From a virus: 64,000 nucleotides of DNA. Below are positions 1 to 7,704 of the stretch, piece by piece. How positions within the stretch are numbered: position 1 is the stretch's first letter; each line of letters starts with the position of its first letter. The notes beneath the pieces were generated by a model that saw only the letters and a list, made by a program, of their open reading frames with translations, did no database searches and had not been told where the DNA came from. The position numbers and the translations under genes are program-made. The stretch spans positions 124,001 to 188,000 of IMG/VR virus record IMGVR_UViG_3300028361_000012; one strand, 5' to 3'.

Positions 1-272
1 AGACGCTTTCACCAGATAGTCCATATTTTAAGTTTGACATCTTATTTAGTGAAGATGATTTTGGTTCAGAAGAAGAAAAACAAGAATGGTTTCAGGAAGC
101 AAGTCAAGAAGAAATTAAAACCATTGAAATATTTAATACTGCTTATTATCTAAATAAAGACGAACAATATAAAGAACTATTGACAAGAGCAAGTAAGTTT
201 ATTAGAAATGGCTTTGACATACAAAAAGCGATTGATGTTGCAGAAAATTATTGGTATGACCAATATTTATAG
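1..272 (+). CDS. Hypothetical protein, C-terminal part (5' truncated by window edge)
   Basis: The frame starting at base 3 is open for 89 codons and ends at TAG (270-272). The product is acidic and predicted helical, ending in NYWYDQYL. It is followed 29 bases later by an intrinsic terminator, which supports this as the real end of a plus-strand unit. I recognise no family; the start lies outside the window. Confidence 0.7.
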   Translation, partial: TLSPDSPYFKFDILFSEDDFGSEEEKQEWFQEASQEEIKTIEIFNTAYYLNKDEQYKELLTRASKFIRNGFDIQKAIDVAENYWYDQYL

Positions 273-300
273 AAATTGAAATATAATGAATAATATGGCA

Positions 301-331
301 GACCTAAATTTTTAAATTTTAGGTCTTTTTT
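301..331 (+). terminator. Intrinsic terminator after the first gene
   Basis: GACCTAAA and TTTAGGTC form a strong stem with an AT-rich centre, followed by TTTTTT on the plus strand. Confidence 0.8.
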
Positions 332-511
332 GTCATTATGTCATATAAATTGCTATGGCACATGATTTGACTTACTACTATTAAGTTTAATAATAAAAGT
401 TTGATTATGTTGATTAGTTGCGAACCATCACTGCCAGGAGTGTTTCCTGAGTTTATCGGAGTTTCCCATTTGAATAAGGGCATGCCGATGTGATTGGGTT
501 GTTTATTTTTT
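332..511 (+). other. Gap between two terminators; possible short RNA or 28-codon ORF
   Basis: This stretch lies between two plus-strand terminators, so something inside it is probably transcribed separately. A 28-codon ORF (407-493, starting MLISCEPSLPG and ending in TGA) is the only candidate peptide. I see no clear promoter box. It could be a small RNA, a leader or an unrecognised mini-gene. Confidence 0.3.
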
Positions 512-542
512 AAGGGCGGATTCTTTGGAGTTCGCCCTTTTT
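512..542 (+). terminator. Intrinsic terminator
   Basis: AAGGGCG and CGCCCTT flank a 14-base loop and are followed by T-rich sequence on the plus strand only. It therefore serves plus-strand transcription, not the minus-strand gene beside it. Confidence 0.8.
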
Positions 543-550
543 TATGGTCA

Positions 551-754
551 CTATTTTAACTCTCCAATGTATTTTACTGCGATGAAGCTTTTGATAACCC
601 TTTCTATTCTTGAAGTTCTGTAGTTTTTTGCCTGCTGCTCCAGGGTCAAAATATCAGGACCCAATAATTTAGCAGGAACTTTAGTTGTAACTGGTAACAA
701 TGGAACGTTGAACGTCTCTTTCTTTTCTTTCATCTCTATTATCTCTGTGTTCAT
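551..754 (-). CDS. Small hypothetical protein (67 aa)
   Basis: This minus-strand ORF starts with ATG at 754 and encodes a charged protein with a Pro/Val-rich centre and a basic C-terminal helix. It has its own Bacteroidetes-type -7 box about 45 bases upstream (complement 800-809) and is divergent from the gene at 909. No family recognised. The divergent promoter arrangement supports a real gene. Confidence 0.55.
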   Translation of the reverse strand: MNTEIIEMKEKKETFNVPLLPVTTKVPAKLLGPDILTLEQQAKNYRTSRIERVIKSFIAVKYIGELK

Positions 755-799
755 CTTGTTTATCTTCTAAAGTAAATATACTAAGATTTTGAAACCAGG

Positions 800-809
800 C
801 GCAAATATA
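800..809 (-). promoter_or_regulatory. Bacteroidetes-type -7 box for the minus-strand 67-aa gene
   Basis: The minus strand reads TATATTTGCG, matching TAnnTTTG. No convincing -33 box is visible. Confidence 0.45.
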
Positions 810-860
810 CAAAACTTTTCAATTTAATAACATTATAATTGGATAATTATTTTTTTTGGA

Positions 861-885
861 ACATTTTTCTTATTTTGACGTATAA
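861..885 (+). promoter_or_regulatory. Phage promoter ACATTT-N12-CGTATAA
   Basis: ACATTT (861-866) and CGTATAA (879-885) are separated by exactly 12 bases. Seven bases later comes GAACCAATA (893-901), also found after three other copies of this promoter. The first ATG follows at 909. Confidence 0.75.
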
Positions 886-908
886 CTAAATTGAACCAAT
901 ATATTAAA

Positions 909-1715
909 ATGTCACATACTCAAGCAGAAATAAAAAGAATGATAGCCAAGGAGAGAGAAGACTTGAAAGAGATTCTTGATGGTTATAAATTCTTGCCTGA
1001 ATATCAGGATGCTACTGATGAGGTCAAAAGACTTCGCCAGGAGCTTACTCTTGCTGAGAGAAAGCAGACAGAGATTGTTGTTGACTATAAAGAGGAAGTT
1101 AGAGATGAAATAAAATTTAAAAAAGGAGAAATATCATATCTGCAAGATATGCTTGATGACATGAAGAGAGGTTTGGATGTAAACGATTACAACCAAGACC
1201 TTGTTGACATGTTTTGTGAATTTTATTCTGGATACACCACTTCTCACATGAAGAAATTACATTGGGTAGACGAACTTGGAAACTTCGCTATATTCAAAAC
1301 ACTTTCGCATGAATCAGTTCCAGTTGCTTGGTATTTATATGAAATTAAAGAAGACTTCAACAGCGACATCAAACATAATGGTGGACACATTTGGAGTACA
1401 GAAGGTGGACACTGGAGCAAAAAAAAGCATGAAGAAGCGATGAAATCAAAAGAGAATTTTCTTAATCAAGAATTTTTCTTAAATTTGCTTGAAGAACTTG
1501 GTTGGAAAAAATACAAGTATAGAGGGTGTGAGTATAGTCTTGAGTTTACTGCTCCAGATTACGACCCTAATTTGAGATATGTTAAAGAGGATGAAGAGGG
1601 TCATGAAGCTTATGAAGAGAATTATAAGAAAAAGATTTACATTCGTTACCACAAGATGCCAACAACAGATGCAGAAGCTTTTGCAATGTATCCAGTGTTG
1701 AAAGAATATAAATAA
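909..1715 (+). CDS. Hypothetical protein with N-terminal coiled coil (268 aa)
   Basis: I choose ATG 909 (MSHTQAEIKRM) because the promoter and GAACCAATA leader occupy the upstream bases; a TTG at 891 in frame is unlikely. Residues 1-95 are highly charged and heptad-like, so probably coiled coil. The C-terminal half is aromatic-rich and mixed alpha/beta, with no motif I recognise. The stop codon lies inside the P1 helix of the RNase P RNA that follows, so the two probably share a transcript and the RNA is cut out or independently started. Confidence 0.75.
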   Translation: MSHTQAEIKRMIAKEREDLKEILDGYKFLPEYQDATDEVKRLRQELTLAERKQTEIVVDYKEEVRDEIKFKKGEISYLQDMLDDMKRGLDVNDYNQDLVDMFCEFYSGYTTSHMKKLHWVDELGNFAIFKTLSHESVPVAWYLYEIKEDFNSDIKHNGGHIWSTEGGHWSKKKHEEAMKSKENFLNQEFFLNLLEELGWKKYKYRGCEYSLEFTAPDYDPNLRYVKEDEEGHEAYEENYKKKIYIRYHKMPTTDAEAFAMYPVLKEYK

Positions 1716-1946
1716 AGGCGAGGTTATCGCTCTACCCCACTTGTTGGGATGAGAGGACAAACTCAGGCCATCACAGTTTAGGCGGTGTGGGAGCTGAAAA
1801 GCGTTATTGTACCACCATAAGTGTAATTCCTGCCGAGATGAAACTCAAACAGTACTTAGGAGGGTGAGCTGCTCCAGTGAGGTACGGGTAGAGGACAATA
1901 GACAAATGATAACCCACGACAGGAACCTGGTTATGAGCCTTTATTT
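1710..1946 (+). ncRNA. rnpB: RNase P RNA (phage-encoded, compact)
   Basis: Catalytic RNA for 5' tRNA maturation. P1 pairs AAATAAAGGC (1710-1719) with GCCTTTATTT (1937-1946). P2 pairs GGTTATC (1722-1728) with GATAACC (1908-1914). P3 is a hairpin with CTC..CCCA and TGGG..GAG arms (about 1730-1754). The universal core follows in the right order: GAGGACAAACTCAGG after P3, and CACGACAGGAACCTGG directly after P2, where E. coli has CACGACAGAACCC. These strands form P4 as AAC-U-CAGG with CCUGGUU, keeping the universally conserved bulged U. About 237 nt is short for the family (usually 330-400). A GAG..CTC hairpin near 1834-1846 may replace P15 without a clear GGU, which fits tRNAs here that lack encoded CCA. 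I see no rnpA in the window. Confidence 0.85.
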
Positions 1947-1964
1947 ATTTTTAATATTTGAATT

Positions 1965-2378
1965 ATGAATTTAGTAAAAGAAATAATAAGCAAATCTGGA
2001 GAATTGCACTTCAGGAGATGGCAGTTGTTAAAGACTCTATGGTTTTGTGTGTACATCCATGGTATTTACAAGGAAGACCAGGATGACCATCTTCACAATC
2101 ATCCTTGGAGTATTTGGACGATGATATTGTGGGGCTCTTATGTAGAGGAGCTCTTGATGAAGAACGGGAAGGATAAAACTCATAAGGTTAGAACGTTTTT
2201 AAACATGGGATACCGAAATTCGGATAGATTCCACTGCATCAGACAGGTTGTGTCAAAGAAAGTAATCACGTTGGCAATTGTCGGAAAGAGAAAAGAAAAA
2301 GAGTGGGGTTATCATACTGAAAAAGGTTTTGTAGACCACATTACATATAGAAATAATAAAAATAAGAAGAGGAATTAG
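1965..2378 (+). CDS. Cupin-like phage protein (137 aa)
   Basis: Small beta-rich protein with a histidine cluster DDHLHNHPW around residues 40-48 and a later EWGYHTEKGF. This resembles the metal-binding motif of small cupin-fold proteins often found in phages. The family assignment is from pattern only and the substrate is unknown. Its stop codon lies inside the following terminator stem, and the next promoter starts within that same hairpin, so the boundary is extremely compact. Confidence 0.6.
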   Translation: MNLVKEIISKSGELHFRRWQLLKTLWFCVYIHGIYKEDQDDHLHNHPWSIWTMILWGSYVEELLMKNGKDKTHKVRTFLNMGYRNSDRFHCIRQVVSKKVITLAIVGKRKEKEWGYHTEKGFVDHITYRNNKNKKRN

Positions 2379-2396
2379 AACATTCCTCTTTTTTTT
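2368..2396 (+). terminator. Intrinsic terminator overlapping a stop codon and a promoter
   Basis: AGAGGAA and TTCCTCT flank a short loop containing the stop codon of the cupin-like gene, followed by eight or more T. The T tract runs into the CGTATAA box of the next promoter. Confidence 0.75.
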
Positions 2397-2403
2397 CGTA
2401 TAA
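2380..2403 (+). promoter_or_regulatory. Phage promoter overlapping a terminator
   Basis: ACATTC (2380-2385) and CGTATAA (2397-2403) are 11 bases apart. GAACCAATA follows at 2411-2419, again 7 bases after the second box. Confidence 0.65.
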
Positions 2404-2428
2404 ACTAAGTGAACCAATAATTTTATTA

Positions 2429-2803
2429 ATGGAAGAAATAATAGAAAAACCAGGACATAGAAAAACTGCTCTTAAAAAAGGACAATTTGGAACAACTCAA
2501 TATTGGGGGTTTAATGATTCATATATTTTTCTGAATTTCGATAAAGAGAAGTTAGAGCACCTTAAAAGTATTGATGAAGTTGACATCCTATCAAAAGAAG
2601 ATAGTGACAAGATTTGGGAAGAGAAAAGTGCTATTAAAGTCAAAGGCAAGGATGGCATAGAAAGAAGCCAGCTTCAAGGGGCTGTAATTAGATTAAGAGG
2701 AACAACATCTCCAACTGGAAAGTGGATGATGGATTTCTGTAATGAAATTGGTGGCATATACGGAGCTGTCACAATGTTTGAGAAGCTTGGAGGCAACAGT
2801 TAG
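2429..2803 (+). CDS. Hypothetical protein (124 aa)
   Basis: First gene of the unit driven by the promoter at 2380. Mixed alpha/beta, lysine- and glycine-rich, ending in MFEKLGGNS. No family recognised. The next gene's frame is one base earlier and is open across this stop, reading RQQLDEHGLEGAKF before its first ATG. The pair could therefore be one gene separated by a frameshift. Confidence 0.6.
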   Translation: MEEIIEKPGHRKTALKKGQFGTTQYWGFNDSYIFLNFDKEKLEHLKSIDEVDILSKEDSDKIWEEKSAIKVKGKDGIERSQLQGAVIRLRGTTSPTGKWMMDFCNEIGGIYGAVTMFEKLGGNS

Positions 2804-2853
2804 ATGAGCACGGTCTTGAAGGTGCAAAGTTTACAGTAAGCCAGGCTAAGAAT

Positions 2854-3225
2854 ATGACTGGAGAAATTGCTGAAGACCACTTGAGTGCAGACTTTATTGA
2901 AGACCTTTATAAGGAGAAGGATATTCAAATTCATGACAAGGATGAAAAGATTAAATTCCTTGAGTCACAATTGTCTAATTTAAACAAAACAAGTGTTCCT
3001 CTTTTGGAAATCGAAAAAGAAATTCAAATAAATTACAACAAAGTTGAGAAATTATCGTATAACGAAAGTGTGGAGCTCAATTTTGATGGAAAGGTGGACA
3101 CGATTCCAACTTTTATTGTCAAGTGGGAAGAAGGCTACAAAGGTGCTGAAGATGATTCTAAAAGATTGCTTCAGTGGCTTGAACTTCGACTTAAAGTTGA
3201 TTCTCCACGAATTGTAAACTATTAA
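2854..3225 (+). CDS. Hypothetical protein (123 aa), possible continuation of the upstream gene
   Basis: ATG 2854 begins MTGEIAEDHLSADF. A coiled-coil-like segment (residues 15-45) is followed by a beta-rich half. The frame is open upstream to about 2776 without another ATG. No family recognised; the start is uncertain. Confidence 0.55.
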   Translation: MTGEIAEDHLSADFIEDLYKEKDIQIHDKDEKIKFLESQLSNLNKTSVPLLEIEKEIQINYNKVEKLSYNESVELNFDGKVDTIPTFIVKWEEGYKGAEDDSKRLLQWLELRLKVDSPRIVNY

Positions 3226-3236
3226 AAATTTATATT

Positions 3237-3443
3237 ATGCAGTTAGGCGGAGAACCTCAGAAGGTAACATTAAAATCAGGTTTGACCAAATACAATAGTA
3301 AATGTGTGGTTGGCTCTGAGGGCAAAACAATACCAAATAAAGCATTTGGAACTTTTGGTAAATTTGACCATTTTGTGGCTGTTAAATTTGACAATGGCGC
3401 AGAAATGGATGTTGCTTACAGTAGTCTTAAAATAGAAGAATAA
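3237..3443 (+). CDS. Small hypothetical protein (68 aa)
   Basis: Beta-rich, glycine-containing (FGTFGKFDHFVAVKFDNG), perhaps a small SH3-like barrel. It overlaps the next start by one base. No family recognised. Confidence 0.55.
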   Translation: MQLGGEPQKVTLKSGLTKYNSKCVVGSEGKTIPNKAFGTFGKFDHFVAVKFDNGAEMDVAYSSLKIEE

Positions 3444-4024
3444 TGGGTTGGAGCTTAAAAATACAAGAAACTAAGAAGCATGGGAAAAGATATAAATTCT
3501 GGACTTCTGTTGCTGATGGTTGGATTAATGATGAATGGCTTACCAGAGACGAGATGATTAAATTCATGTTCTGGTATAGGTTTGGAAAGATGGTGGATGA
3601 CTTCACCAAGGATGCTATGACCTTTCCAAATGGTTGGTCTGAAAAAGATGAGATGAGGAGGCTTCTAATTGATGAAAAATTATCTGATGCTTTTTATGAT
3701 TGGCAAGAGTCAACATTTAGGGCTGAAAACTATACTGAGGTTATTTACGAAAAGTTTGCAGAGCAACTTGATAAGTATGGAGTAAATGTAAGCATTCACT
3801 CTGGTGAATACAGCTTCAACAACACTGAGAATAAGAAATCAGATTACAGCCATCACTCAATTGATAAAAAGAATTCTCAAAACTTCAAGGAAGTTGAAGA
3901 GATTGCTGAGAAGTATGGTTTGACATACAGCCAGGCAATTGAATTCTGGACAGACATGAATAATCAATGGAAGAAAAGTAGAGACCCATTAAACCCTTTA
4001 AATTTTGTACAAGATAATGAATAA
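3443..4024 (+). CDS. Hypothetical protein (193 aa)
   Basis: The N-terminal half is aromatic-rich (FMFWYRFGKM). A polar linker precedes a C-terminal helical part (EVEEIAEKYGLTYSQAIEF) that resembles a small helix-turn-helix. The latter is only an impression. The end overlaps the next gene's start. Confidence 0.55.
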   Translation: MGWSLKIQETKKHGKRYKFWTSVADGWINDEWLTRDEMIKFMFWYRFGKMVDDFTKDAMTFPNGWSEKDEMRRLLIDEKLSDAFYDWQESTFRAENYTEVIYEKFAEQLDKYGVNVSIHSGEYSFNNTENKKSDYSHHSIDKKNSQNFKEVEEIAEKYGLTYSQAIEFWTDMNNQWKKSRDPLNPLNFVQDNE

Positions 4025-4214
4025 AGAAGAGTTTGAAGAATGGGTTGTAGATGTTCAATGTGCTTTATTTCATGTAGAAAAAAAAGACTTAGATGACACC
4101 CATAAGGTTAGGATTGACCAGTTGTCGGTAATAGAGATGATAGCAAAAAATCCAAAAGTATTACAACATAGAACATTAAAAGAATTACTTGAAAATTTTG
4201 ACGTATTAATATGA
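4017..4214 (+). CDS. Small hypothetical protein (65 aa)
   Basis: ATG 4017 overlaps the preceding stop and the TGA overlaps the MetRS ATG, giving tight translational coupling. It is a helical acidic protein (MNKEEFEEWVVDVQ) of unknown function. Confidence 0.55.
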   Translation: MNKEEFEEWVVDVQCALFHVEKKDLDDTHKVRIDQLSVIEMIAKNPKVLQHRTLKELLENFDVLI

Positions 4215-5758
4215 ATAAAAATAAATACATAACGACCACATTGCCATATGCGAACTCAAATCCGCACATAGGACACGCTTTTGAATTTATCATAGCTGAT
4301 GCTTTGGTGAGATATTTCAAATATCGTGGTGATAATGTATTTTTCAATATTGGTCTTGATGAACATGGCTTAAAGATTCAGCAAGCAGCTGAAGCTAAGG
4401 GTATTTCTCCTCAAGCATATGTTGATGACCTTCTTTACAGTTGGGAAGATTTCATTAAAGAACTTAAGATTGATAGCTGGGATTCATTTTACAGAACATC
4501 TGACTCAGAGCATTATGTGAATGTTCAGCAGTTCTGGGTTGAAGCCTTCAATAGAGGCGACATCTACAAAAAGAAATACACTGGAACCTATTGTGTTGGA
4601 TGCGAGTCATTCAAAAGCGATAGAGAACTTGAGGATAGAATTATTGGAGGAGTTGACCCTGCTCTTGAATATCCTAAGGTGCATATACACAAAAGAAAAG
4701 TTTGTCCAGACCACCCAACAACAGAGCTTCAAGAAGTTGAAGAAGAAAACTATTTCTTCAAACTTTCTAAATATAGAGAAAGGTTTCTTCAGTGGCTGCA
4801 TGTAAATGACAAATTTTTTGAACCAAAGAATAAGATTGGAGAATTCGATAAGATTATAGAGAATCTTCAGGACATTTCTATATCCAGAGTTAAAGAAACT
4901 GTTAGTTGGGGAATCCCAGTTCCAGGAGATGAAGACCAAATCATATATGTATGGTTTGATGCTTTGTTAAACTACATATTTGCTGCAGGATACTACCCTA
5001 ATGACCTTCATGACGACCATGACTTTGAAGAAAGGTGGAATGAGTCTGAAGTAATTCAGATTTGTGGCCCAGATAACCTTAAATTCCAGTCTGTAATATT
5101 TCAGGGACTATTAATGTCTGCAGGAATCAAAAAAACAGATAAATTACTTGTTCATGGAACTATTTTGGATAAAGATGGACGTAAGATGAGTAAGTCTGTT
5201 GGAAATGTTGTTGACCCTATTGACCAAGTTAAAAAATATGGAGTTGATGCAGTTCGTTACTATGCGCTTGCGGGTTTAAGAACTTATGGAAACTCATCTT
5301 GGGATGAAGAGTTGCTTGTAGCTAAATACAACAATGACCTTGCTGATGATTATGGTAATTTAGTCACCAGAGTCACCGTATTGGCTAGTAAGACTCTCGA
5401 CAAGTTCGTGGATGACCCAAATATTGAATTAGACCACTCTTATGTGTCTGAAGAAAAATGGTGTGTTGGACTTGACCAGAGAATTGACAATATAAAAACA
5501 CTTTGGAACAACTATCTAATTTCAGACGCCCTTCAAGAGACAAACAAGCTTGTAAAAGAACTTAATAAGAGAATTGGTGATGCAGAACCTTGGAAAGACC
5601 TTGAGAAAGGTTGGCCGCTAGTCCTAGAGATTCACTATGCCATTACGAAAATAAATGAACTCTACTATCCAGTAATTCCTGGAAAATTTGAAGAAATTAG
5701 AGTCGCACTAAAACAGTGTGAAAAGATTAAACCATTTATAAAATTAGAAACAAAATAA
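4211..5758 (+). CDS. metG: Methionyl-tRNA synthetase
   Basis: Class I synthetase charging tRNA-Met. The HIGH motif is intact at residues 19-22 (TLPYANSNPHIGH) and KMSKS at about 325-329. The connective domain keeps Cys pairs (CVGCESF, then VCPDH) that suggest a zinc knuckle, and the C-terminal third is the helical anticodon-binding domain. At 515 aa it matches the short bacterial form without the dimerisation tail. It overlaps the preceding small gene by 4 bases. No tRNA-Met is in this window, so it must act on host or distal phage tRNA. Confidence 0.95.
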   Translation: MNKNKYITTTLPYANSNPHIGHAFEFIIADALVRYFKYRGDNVFFNIGLDEHGLKIQQAAEAKGISPQAYVDDLLYSWEDFIKELKIDSWDSFYRTSDSEHYVNVQQFWVEAFNRGDIYKKKYTGTYCVGCESFKSDRELEDRIIGGVDPALEYPKVHIHKRKVCPDHPTTELQEVEEENYFFKLSKYRERFLQWLHVNDKFFEPKNKIGEFDKIIENLQDISISRVKETVSWGIPVPGDEDQIIYVWFDALLNYIFAAGYYPNDLHDDHDFEERWNESEVIQICGPDNLKFQSVIFQGLLMSAGIKKTDKLLVHGTILDKDGRKMSKSVGNVVDPIDQVKKYGVDAVRYYALAGLRTYGNSSWDEELLVAKYNNDLADDYGNLVTRVTVLASKTLDKFVDDPNIELDHSYVSEEKWCVGLDQRIDNIKTLWNNYLISDALQETNKLVKELNKRIGDAEPWKDLEKGWPLVLEIHYAITKINELYYPVIPGKFEEIRVALKQCEKIKPFIKLETK

Positions 5759-5766
5759 AAAACATT

Positions 5767-6795
5767 ATGAATAAAAAAGAATTTTGCAAGGAATACAATT
5801 TAACTGAAGAGCAGTTTACTGGTGAAGTTAAAATAAATGGAAGCTTGCACTTGAGCGGGTTGACCTCGATTCCAGAGGGGTTTAACCCAACCGTTGGAGG
5901 AACTTTGGACTTGAACAGTTTGACTTCGATTCCAGAGGGATTTAACCCAACCGTTGGAGGATATTTGGACTTGAGAGGATTGACTTCGACTCCACAGGGA
6001 TTTAACCCAACCGTTGGAGGAAGTTTGTACTTGAGAGGGTTGACTTCGATTCCAGATGGATTTAACCCAACTGTTGGAGAAGGTTTGTACTTGAACAACT
6101 TGACTTCGATTCCAGAGGGATTTAACCCAACCGTTGGAGGAGGTTTGGACTTGAACAGTTTGACCTCGATTCCAGATGGATTTAACCCAACTGTTGGAGA
6201 AGGTTTGTACTTGAACAACTTGACTTCGATTCCAGAGGGATTTAACCCAACTGTTGGAGAAGGTTTGTACTTGAACAACTTGACTTCGATTCCAGAGGGA
6301 TTTAACCCAACCGTTGGAGGAGGTTTGGACTTGGGAGGTTTGACTTGTGATTACACGAAATTAATTGGACCAGTTATGTGGGGCGATAAATACATAAAGG
6401 CAGATGGTATATTTACAGAGATTATTTCTGTGAGAGGCGGTGTTTTCAGAGTTAAAGAGCTATTTAAAGAGAAGGTTTTTTATTTGGTTACAGATGGGAA
6501 TGGCAGATATGCTCATGGAGACTCTCTTTCAGAAGCAAGAGAAGATTTGATTTATAAGTTAAATTCTGATGTAAACAAAGATGATTTTAAAAACTTAAAG
6601 CTAACAGATAAGTTAAGTTTTGAGCAAGCAGTTTCTTGTTATCGAGCTATAACTGGAGCTTGCAGTTTTGGTGTTAAAGATTTTGTTGAGAGAAATAAAA
6701 TAAATAAGAAAGAAAAATATTCAGTTACAGAAATAATTAATTTAACCAAAGGAGAGTTTGGGAGTGAGGTTCTCCAAGAATTTTTGATTAAATAA
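5767..6795 (+). CDS. Leucine-rich-like repeat protein (342 aa)
   Basis: After about 30 residues, eight near-identical 20-residue units follow, each close to LTSIPEGFNPTVGG plus a variable LxLxx segment, then a ninth partial unit. This is a regular beta-solenoid or LRR-like pattern. The C-terminal 150 residues are non-repetitive, mixed alpha/beta (YLVTDGNGRYAHGDSLSEAR). Similar repeat proteins are common in large viruses and Bacteroidetes as binding modules. The function here is unknown. It follows metG by 8 bases. Confidence 0.75.
   Translation: MNKKEFCKEYNLTEEQFTGEVKINGSLHLSGLTSIPEGFNPTVGGTLDLNSLTSIPEGFNPTVGGYLDLRGLTSTPQGFNPTVGGSLYLRGLTSIPDGFNPTVGEGLYLNNLTSIPEGFNPTVGGGLDLNSLTSIPDGFNPTVGEGLYLNNLTSIPEGFNPTVGEGLYLNNLTSIPEGFNPTVGGGLDLGGLTCDYTKLIGPVMWGDKYIKADGIFTEIISVRGGVFRVKELFKEKVFYLVTDGNGRYAHGDSLSEAREDLIYKLNSDVNKDDFKNLKLTDKLSFEQAVSCYRAITGACSFGVKDFVERNKINKKEKYSVTEIINLTKGEFGSEVLQEFLIK
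5861..6340 (+). repeat. Eight tandem 60-bp coding repeats
   Basis: The segment TTTAACCCAACYGTTGGAG recurs exactly every 60 bases from 5881 to 6301. Adjacent units differ by only a few bases and some pairs are identical (for example the units beginning 6181 and 6241). This implies recent expansion by slippage or unequal recombination. Confidence 0.95.
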
Positions 6796-6856
6796 AAAAC
6801 CCCCAATCCTCCCAGTCACACCAACGGTGATGATTAGGTTTTGCGCTGAATAATAT

Positions 6857-6888
6857 AAAAAGCTCTTGGATTATTCTAAGGGCTTTTT
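6857..6888 (+). terminator. Intrinsic terminator after the repeat-protein gene
   Basis: AAAAGC..CTT and AAG..GCTTTT arms are followed by a T run. Upstream (6800-6842) a second imperfect hairpin with AACC/GGTT and TCAC/GTGA arms is present without a T tract. Confidence 0.6.
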
Positions 6889-6922
6889 TTGATTTTATGA
6901 ATTATCTTTTGTATATTTCCTC

Positions 6923-7090
6923 ATGAGTGAATTATTAAACAGCGGAAGGTTTGGAATCCTTGATAAAGACAGAATTTCCAATCACTACATCTTTAATAGA
7001 TGGGATGAGTATGGTTTTTTAGAAGGTCTTGATAAAGAGGTTGCAATGAAAGTAGCGTTATCTTATGAGATAACATCACATTTTTTATAA
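6923..7090 (+). CDS. Small hypothetical protein (55 aa)
   Basis: ATG 6923 begins MSELLNSGRFGILDKD and the gene ends at TAA 7088. A GTATATTTCC box lies just upstream. The stop is immediately left of the IS element, so the 3' end may have been altered by the insertion. No family recognised. Confidence 0.5.
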   Translation: MSELLNSGRFGILDKDRISNHYIFNRWDEYGFLEGLDKEVAMKVALSYEITSHFL

Positions 7091-7104
7091 AACGGAGCGT
7101 AAAA

Positions 7105-7131
7105 CTCACTCATCGCTTTTGCGTGGGTGAG
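7105..7131. repeat. Left-end hairpin of the IS element
   Basis: CTCACTCATCGC pairs imperfectly with GCGTGGGTGAG around a TTTT loop. Such subterminal hairpins are recognised by TnpA in IS200/IS605 elements. Confidence 0.6.
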
Positions 7132-7153
7132 ATGTAAGCGACAAAGGTAACGA

Positions 7154-7558
7154 TTAACCTTGACTTAAAATATATTGACGAATAGTATCAGGACTTGCTT
7201 TGCCTATTGAACAAACGAAATAACCATCACTCCAAAATGTATTTTTGTACCAGTATTCTCTACGAAGTAATGCTGGGTGTAGTAGCCAAATGTGTTTAGT
7301 GGATTCTTGTTTTAACCTACGAACTATTTGAGAGATTGAAAGACGGGGTATGTAACGAATAAGAAAATGATAGTGGTCTAAATCTGACTCATATACTTCT
7401 ACACTAAAATCTGAATTAGAGATAATATTTTGTAGAATATTGTGCATATCTTGTTTGAGTTGACCAACTAATAATGGCTTACGATACTTGCAAACTATAA
7501 TAATATGAGCTTTTAAGTAATGTTTTGAATGATTTGTAGAAATGTAATTTGATTGCAT
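7154..7558 (-). CDS. tnpA: IS200/IS605 TnpA transposase
   Basis: Y1 HUH single-strand transposase of 134 aa, the usual length. The HUH motif is seen as DHYHFLI (residues 61-67), and the catalytic tyrosine is in the C-terminal helix (DTIRQYI). The KYRKPLL and RRLKQES segments are family-typical. All catalytic residues appear present, so the element may be active. It is transcribed divergently from tnpB, with a 146-bp gap between them. Confidence 0.92.
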   Translation of the reverse strand: MQSNYISTNHSKHYLKAHIIIVCKYRKPLLVGQLKQDMHNILQNIISNSDFSVEVYESDLDHYHFLIRYIPRLSISQIVRRLKQESTKHIWLLHPALLRREYWYKNTFWSDGYFVCSIGKASPDTIRQYILSQG

Positions 7559-7704
7559 AATGTAGTATTTAGTTTAAATTATTTACAACCAAAGACGGAA
7601 TGATTTAAACTAAATACGGTATTAATTAAATATAATTTAACCAAAACACAAGTTTTAATTAAAAATTATGTATCTTTACAAAAAATTAGACTATTTAATA
7701 ATAG

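Noticed and set aside
5736-6278. Open minus-strand frame of 180 codons across the 60-bp repeats
   Set aside because: It is the complement of the repeat array; the repeat keeps the antisense frame open. The plus-strand gene has a non-repetitive domain and operon context.
5861-6340. Possible CRISPR array from regular repeats
   Set aside because: Units are contiguous 60-bp coding repeats without unique spacers and stay in frame throughout.
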